From Annulohypoxylon bovei var. microspora (lineage: Eukaryota; Ascomycota; Sordariomycetes; Xylariales; Hypoxylaceae), in assembly GCA_022836615.1 (NCBI GenBank), contig MU405239.1:186001-250000 (forward strand): 64,000 bases of DNA, written 5' to 3'. The notes beneath the pieces are model-generated. The model was given only the letters and a program-made list of their open reading frames with translations, made no database searches and was not told where the DNA came from. Shown here in pieces: positions 59,618-64,000 of the stretch. Positions within the stretch are counted from its first letter, which is position 1; each line of letters begins with the position of its first letter. The position numbers and the translations under genes were made by a program.

Positions 59618-60039
59618 TTGCTTAACTAGCTTGGTTATATTAGGTTCTATTGCCTATATTTTAGTTATTTATATTAACTTTAACTTTAACTTTAATATTC
59701 TTCAAAAAAGGCTATACCACTACCTAGGTACCCAAGGTGAAGTATAAATGTGCGTTAGTAAGCCGCCAGCGCAGGTAATAGAGCTCGGTAATAGGATAGC
59801 TTAGTGCATATGCCCCTCCATTGGCCGCATGTAGCCGGAGCCGGAGCTTTACTCCAGTCTCCCGAACCGAGGGTTCTTTACGTCCTATACATAGTTAGGT
59901 ATGTAACATTGAGCTCACCTCTCTACTTTTTACATATAAATAATACTATATATATATATATATGCTTACCTAGGTATTTATTTCTCATTCATACCTGGGT
60001 AAACACTCGTAACCCGGAGGATCTACGACTTAAGACAAG
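59618..60039. other. Intergenic region
   Basis: 422 bp; promoter of the 2-methylcitrate dehydratase gene. Contains three AACTTT repeats (about 59675-59695), a CTACCTAGGTACC word (59721-59733) and a TA-run (59944-59965). No gene seen. Confidence 0.5.
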
Positions 60040-61882
60040 ATGTCTTCTGTCAATTTTGGTCTTCGAACAGCTTCCCGATCACTACGTTTGCAACCAACTA
60101 TCTTGCGGAGCTCCGTTCCTCTAAGTCTTTCCTCACGAGCAGCAGTGACGGCGAAATTCGGAGCCTCTACAGCTCGACTAACACACCCCACTTACGCCGT
60201 TCGCTCCTCTTCTCTTTCCTTCTCCACCACCGCCGCCCAACAATCTGCTCCTCCAATGCCTCAAGAAGCAAGAGAATACGATCCCGAGATCAGGGACATC
60301 GCCAGTTATGTCACTAAACCAATTAATTCGGAATTAGCTGTATGTATCCCATCCCTGTGTTATGTTGAGAGGTTAGAGGGATATGCAGGATGTGATGCTG
60401 ACTAGTTCTTTTTTTCTTCACGACAGTTTGATACTGCACGATGGGTATTCCTCGATACTCTGGGTTGCGGACTCGAAGGTCTGCGATTCAAGGAATGCAC
60501 CAAGCTGCTTGGCCCCATTGTCCCGGGCACCGTCGTTCCTAATGGCACAAGAGTTCCCGGTACCGATTTCGTCCTTGACCCTGTCAATGGCGCTTTTAAC
60601 ATTGGCGCTACGATACGATGGCTCGATTACAACGACTGCTGGCTAGCTGCTGAATGGGGCCACCCGTCTGATAACCTAGGCGCTATTCTGGCCGTTGCCG
60701 ACTGGGTTAATCGTACCAACAAGGCGGGTGGAAAGCTTGCGGGAGGCAAGATTTTTACAGTTAAGGATGTCCTCGAGGGTATGATCAAGGCGCATGAGAT
60801 CCAGGGCTGTCTGGCATTACTTAACTCGTACAATAAGGTCGGGCTGGACCATGTTGTGCTTGTTAAGGTTGCCAGCGCCGCAGTCGTATCTCAGATGCTT
60901 GGATTGAGCGAGAAGCAGATTGCTGATGCCGTGACCCAGGCTTGGGTTGACGGACAAAGCTTGCGAACCTACAGACATACCCCGAACACCATGTCTCGAA
61001 AGTCATGGGCCGCTGGTGACGCTTGCCAGCGAGCTGTCAACCTCGTATTGAAGGTTATGAAGGGCGAACCCGGTGTTCCTACTGTCTTGTCCGCGCCTGT
61101 ATGGGGTTTCTATGATGTCTTGTTCAAGGGCAACAAATTCGAGTTTCAGCGTCCCTATGGTAGCTACGTAATGGAGAACGTCCTTTTCAAGGTCTCTTAT
61201 CCAGGTTCGTTTAACTTATAATATCCCCGATACCGCCCCCCTTTTAGGTACTAACTTCTCGTATCTAGCCGAATTCCACTCCCAGACGGCTGTGGAGGCT
61301 TCCCAGAAGATACACAACAAACTAAAGGAGATGGGCAAGTCGGCAGCTGATATCAAGGGCATCACTTGCAGAACGCACGAAGCCTGCGTTCGTATCATTG
61401 ACAAACAGTTCAAGCCAATGGACAATTTTGCCGACCGCGACCACTGCATTCAGTACATGTGCTCGGTCATGCTCGTGTTTGGGCGATTAGAGGCAACCGA
61501 TTATACGGACGGCGGCGAGGCGGCGACGTCGCCATTAGTAGAGTCACTCCGACAGAAGATTAAGTGTGTTGAGGATCCGCAGTTCACTAAGGACTACCAT
61601 AACCCGGAACTGCGTACCATCTCTAACGCGCTGACGGTCGAGCTGAACGACGGCACAGTTTTGGACGAAGTAGTAGTCGAGGCGCCGTTGGGGCACCGTC
61701 TAAGGAGAGAAGAGGCCAAGCCCCATATCCTGGCTAAGTACAAGCGCCACCTAGGACCTCACCTTTCCGAAGCGCAAGTCAAGGAGTTAGTCGAGCTAGG
61801 AATGGACGGCAAGAAGTTAGAGGCTACAGATGTTGACGAATACGTCAGCAAGTATGTTGTGAAGAATAGCTCTTTTGTTTAG
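60040..61882 (+). CDS. prpD: 2-methylcitrate dehydratase, mitochondrial (MmgE/PrpD family)
   Basis: Three exons, 60040-60339, 60427-61204 and 61269-61882, give 563 residues. The N-terminal ~75 residues are rich in Arg, Ser and Ala with no acids at first (MSSVNFGLRTASRSLRLQP), a mitochondrial targeting sequence. The mature part starts near EYDPEIRDIASYV and carries family motifs: ARWVFLDTLGCGLEGL, PGTDFVLDPVNGAFNIG, WLDYNDCWLAAEWGHPSDN and RKSWAAGDACQRAVNL. The third exon opens AEFHSQTAVEA and holds DRDHCIQYMCSVML. The enzyme converts 2-methylcitrate to 2-methyl-cis-aconitate in propionyl-CoA breakdown by the methylcitrate cycle. No other cycle enzymes are in the window. Confidence 0.95.
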
Positions 61883-62518
61883 GGCTGCAGGTTATTTGGT
61901 TATTTAGACGGGCGATAGAAAGCCAACGATGTCGTCTATGAAGCCTACTTAGATACCTATTTTGGATTAATTCCAATGATGAATATGCTGATATGTCGAC
62001 ATGAGACATGATCTACCTAGTACTTACAAGAAACACTATACTCGTGTTTTGACTCGTTGTATATCCTATTTATCATATGTAGGTAGATCAATATAAGATC
62101 TCCCTAGGTACATTGTTTTAGTGGTTGGAGATGCTGTGCCTTACCTATATGTAGGTACATACCGAGGTACATTACTTCGATATGTGTACCTAAAACAGTG
62201 GGGGTTAAAGGGATGCACAGCCACTGTTCCTGTCACGTTGTAGTCATTGGATCTATGGATAGATCCAACTTTAAAAGAACGGGGATTTCATCATTCCACC
62301 AACAATCTTCTGCGACCTTTCAAAGTAATTTTTGACCTGTACTATCCTCTTTTTATTTTTCTTCTAATCACCTATTCTTACGACTGTCCGACCGAATCAA
62401 TAAAGGGGAATCGGCTGTCGTCACATTCCCGAACCCTTTTGTCCCCGTAGTCCCCGTCGACTGAAATACGACTACGACGACTAATTGTTGACGAAAATAG
62501 TAAATCTTCCTCAGCAAG
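61883..62518. other. Intergenic region
   Basis: 636 bp between plus-strand genes; AT-rich with several TAGGTA/TACCTA words (62015-62195). No gene seen. Confidence 0.5.
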
Positions 62519-63425
62519 ATGGTTACTCTCGAGCGACAGGAAATCATCGCGGCTAACAAGTCGCTTCGGCTTATCAAGAATGTATGCCTTTCAGGATTCC
62601 GATCAAGTCTATATCTCCTAGTATCTACTAGGTAGTTATGGACTTAGTGTCTCCCCCGCTAACTACGAATCCTAGGAACTTGAGCATCTTCTCGAGAAAG
62701 GCATTGTAACCGACGATGTATTCGACTCCATCCATCGGATGCTTCCTGCAGAGACCTCCCTCTCTGGCGCGCCTACACCCGCTACGCGGAACTCCTCTAT
62801 TGCCTCGCCACCGCCGGCGCAGCATCACTCGCCACCTGTAAACTCAATGGCGAACCTAGCAATCAATCAGAGCCCGACTCATCATCCCGCTCCTCCAGCT
62901 TATAATTCAACTGGACCGCCGTCGCTCCCTGCGCGTACGGGACCGCCGGCCCCACCTCCTACGAAACCGATCATAGCTCATGCCAAGGCGCTCTACAAGT
63001 ACCAAGCGGCCGACGACCGAGATTTGTCGTTCGAGCGCGACGACAAGATTGCTGTGTACGAGTACATGAATGATGACTGGTGGATGGGACGTAACAAGAG
63101 AACGAACGCCGAAGGCATATTTCCTAAGAATTATGTCGATATAGATAATAGTGAGAAGGCAGGCTTCTACGCCCCGCAACAACCAGTATATGCTTCGCCC
63201 GGCCCGGCGCCGGCAGCTAATGGGGCATACCCACCACCACCTCAGACCCAGAACCCTTATAACGCACATGTTCCTCCCATGGCTGTGGCGCAAGGGGGTA
63301 GCAACCAGAACGAACCGAGTAAGCTCGAGCAGGGCGGTAAAAAGTTTGGCAAGAAGCTGGGAAATGCTGCCATCTTCGGTGCGGGTGCTACTATTGGTGG
63401 AAAGATCGTGAATGGTCTCTTCTAA
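62519..63425 (+). CDS. SH3-domain protein, Lsb1/Pin3-like
   Basis: Two exons, 62519-62581 and 62676-63425, give 270 residues. Exon 1 (MVTLERQEIIAANKSLRLIKN) joins to ELEHLLEKGIVTDDVFDSIHR. This reproduces the N-terminal helical motif of yeast Lsb1/Pin3, where it precedes the SH3 domain. A Pro-rich linker follows, then an SH3 domain at about 123-178 with ALYKYQAADDRDLSF, DDWWMGR and GIFPKNYVDI. The tail is Pro/Tyr/Gln-rich, then basic, and ends in a Gly/Ala-rich hydrophobic helix (LGNAAIFGAGATIGGKIV). Yeast relatives bind Las17/WASP and modulate actin assembly at endocytic sites. Orthology is inferred from domain order. Confidence 0.9.
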
Positions 63426-63968
63426 ATGGAGCTTTGGTGGCTTTCCGGATTTAAGCCGCAAGATGTCGTGTTTATTTTATTATTGCCTAGGTATTATTAT
63501 ACCTCGTCAGGTAAGGTAATATGTTTAAGCTAGGCATATACACTTCGCGGCAACATACCTGCGGCCGGGATTTTTGGACAATGGGTTGGGATGATCTAAT
63601 TTGCACTTGGACTTGTTACTTTGGTAAACTTGTTTCCGAAACCCGTCTCCACCTTCAGGATGGAATCGCCGTGAATTGAGATTATTGGTTAGAAAGCAGA
63701 TGAGCTACACCGATACTACGCTTCGTGGATTCAAAATGAATAGATACATATATTACGCAAAGTACAAAATTTACTTTGGATCTTGTTGCTAACTATCTAG
63801 GTAGGTAGGTGATCATAAGCGGGATTGGACAGAAACCGCTGGACCCGCATAGGGGGTTGCCTAACAATATATTAGGTATCAAATAACTAACTGAAGTTTA
63901 CCAAATAATTTACTATTACCTCTACTACCTCTACAACGGCGACGGCGACATCGACAACAATATTAACT
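63426..63968. other. Intergenic region
   Basis: 543 bp, AT-rich, with CTAGGTAGGTAGGTG at 63799-63813. Presumed promoter of the gene starting at 63969. Confidence 0.45.
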
Positions 63969-64000
63969 ATGCCTATCAGATTCTGTCCTCTCTGCGATGT
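63969..64000 (+). CDS. N-terminal fragment with a Cys-x2-Cys pair
   Basis: Only the first ten codons are visible: MPIRFCPLCD, then the window ends. An early Cys-x2-Cys resembles the first half of a zinc ribbon or zinc finger. The family cannot be decided, and the start is supported only by context. Confidence 0.35.
   Translation, partial: MPIRFCPLCD

Noticed and set aside
1..64000. CRISPR arrays, bacterial operons or prophage
   Set aside because: Eukaryotic genes with introns throughout; no regularly spaced direct repeats with unique spacers.

Overview
The window is nuclear DNA from a filamentous ascomycete (Pezizomycotina, most likely Sordariomycetes). The protein set is eukaryotic. Most genes carry short introns of about 50-90 nt with GTRAGT-like donors, CTAAC/CTGAC branch sites and YAG acceptors. 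Exons are GC-richer than the AT-rich spacers. The spacers are sprinkled with palindromic CCTAGGTAGGTA-type words. The lineage is inferred from gene style and domain types; no sequence search was run.

Layout. 0-5.9 kb: the 5' end of a secreted-protein gene on the minus strand, then a gene-poor spacer holding a decayed terminal-inverted-repeat element (1241-1989). 5.9-26.2 kb: lineage-specific or poorly characterised genes mixed with housekeeping ones. These are a Ser/Pro-rich disordered protein, a DUF3433-type multipass membrane protein, a secreted protein with six copies of a six-cysteine module, SAICAR synthase (ADE1), a Ser-rich tail-anchored repeat protein, and the COMPASS PHD-finger subunit Spp1.

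26-41.4 kb: a run of minus-strand housekeeping genes. In order they are ATP synthase subunit d, NAC alpha, ribosomal protein L14e, an RBR-type E3 ubiquitin ligase and SRP receptor alpha. 41.9-47.1 kb: Yif1, sharing a divergent promoter with SRP receptor alpha; an Mpv17/PMP22 protein; and two small unknown genes, one with an unresolved intron or frameshift. 47.1-52.1 kb: gene-poor, with a MITE-like element at 50023-50311. 52.1-64 kb, all plus strand: casein kinase I, a tail-anchored inositol 5-phosphatase, an APH-like phosphotransferase with an altered metal-binding motif, mitochondrial 2-methylcitrate dehydratase, an Lsb1/Pin3-like SH3 protein, and the first codons of a further Cys-containing protein.

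There is no evident metabolic cluster. Several genes serve protein biogenesis and the early secretory pathway (NAC, ribosome, SRP receptor, Yif1), but this looks like ordinary genome neighbourhood. The most novel-looking items are the six-module Cys-rich secreted protein (14025-16418) and the fast-evolving repeat protein (19917-23363). Splice models were built by hand from splice signals and reading-frame continuity. Every multi-exon model listed sums to a whole number of codons.
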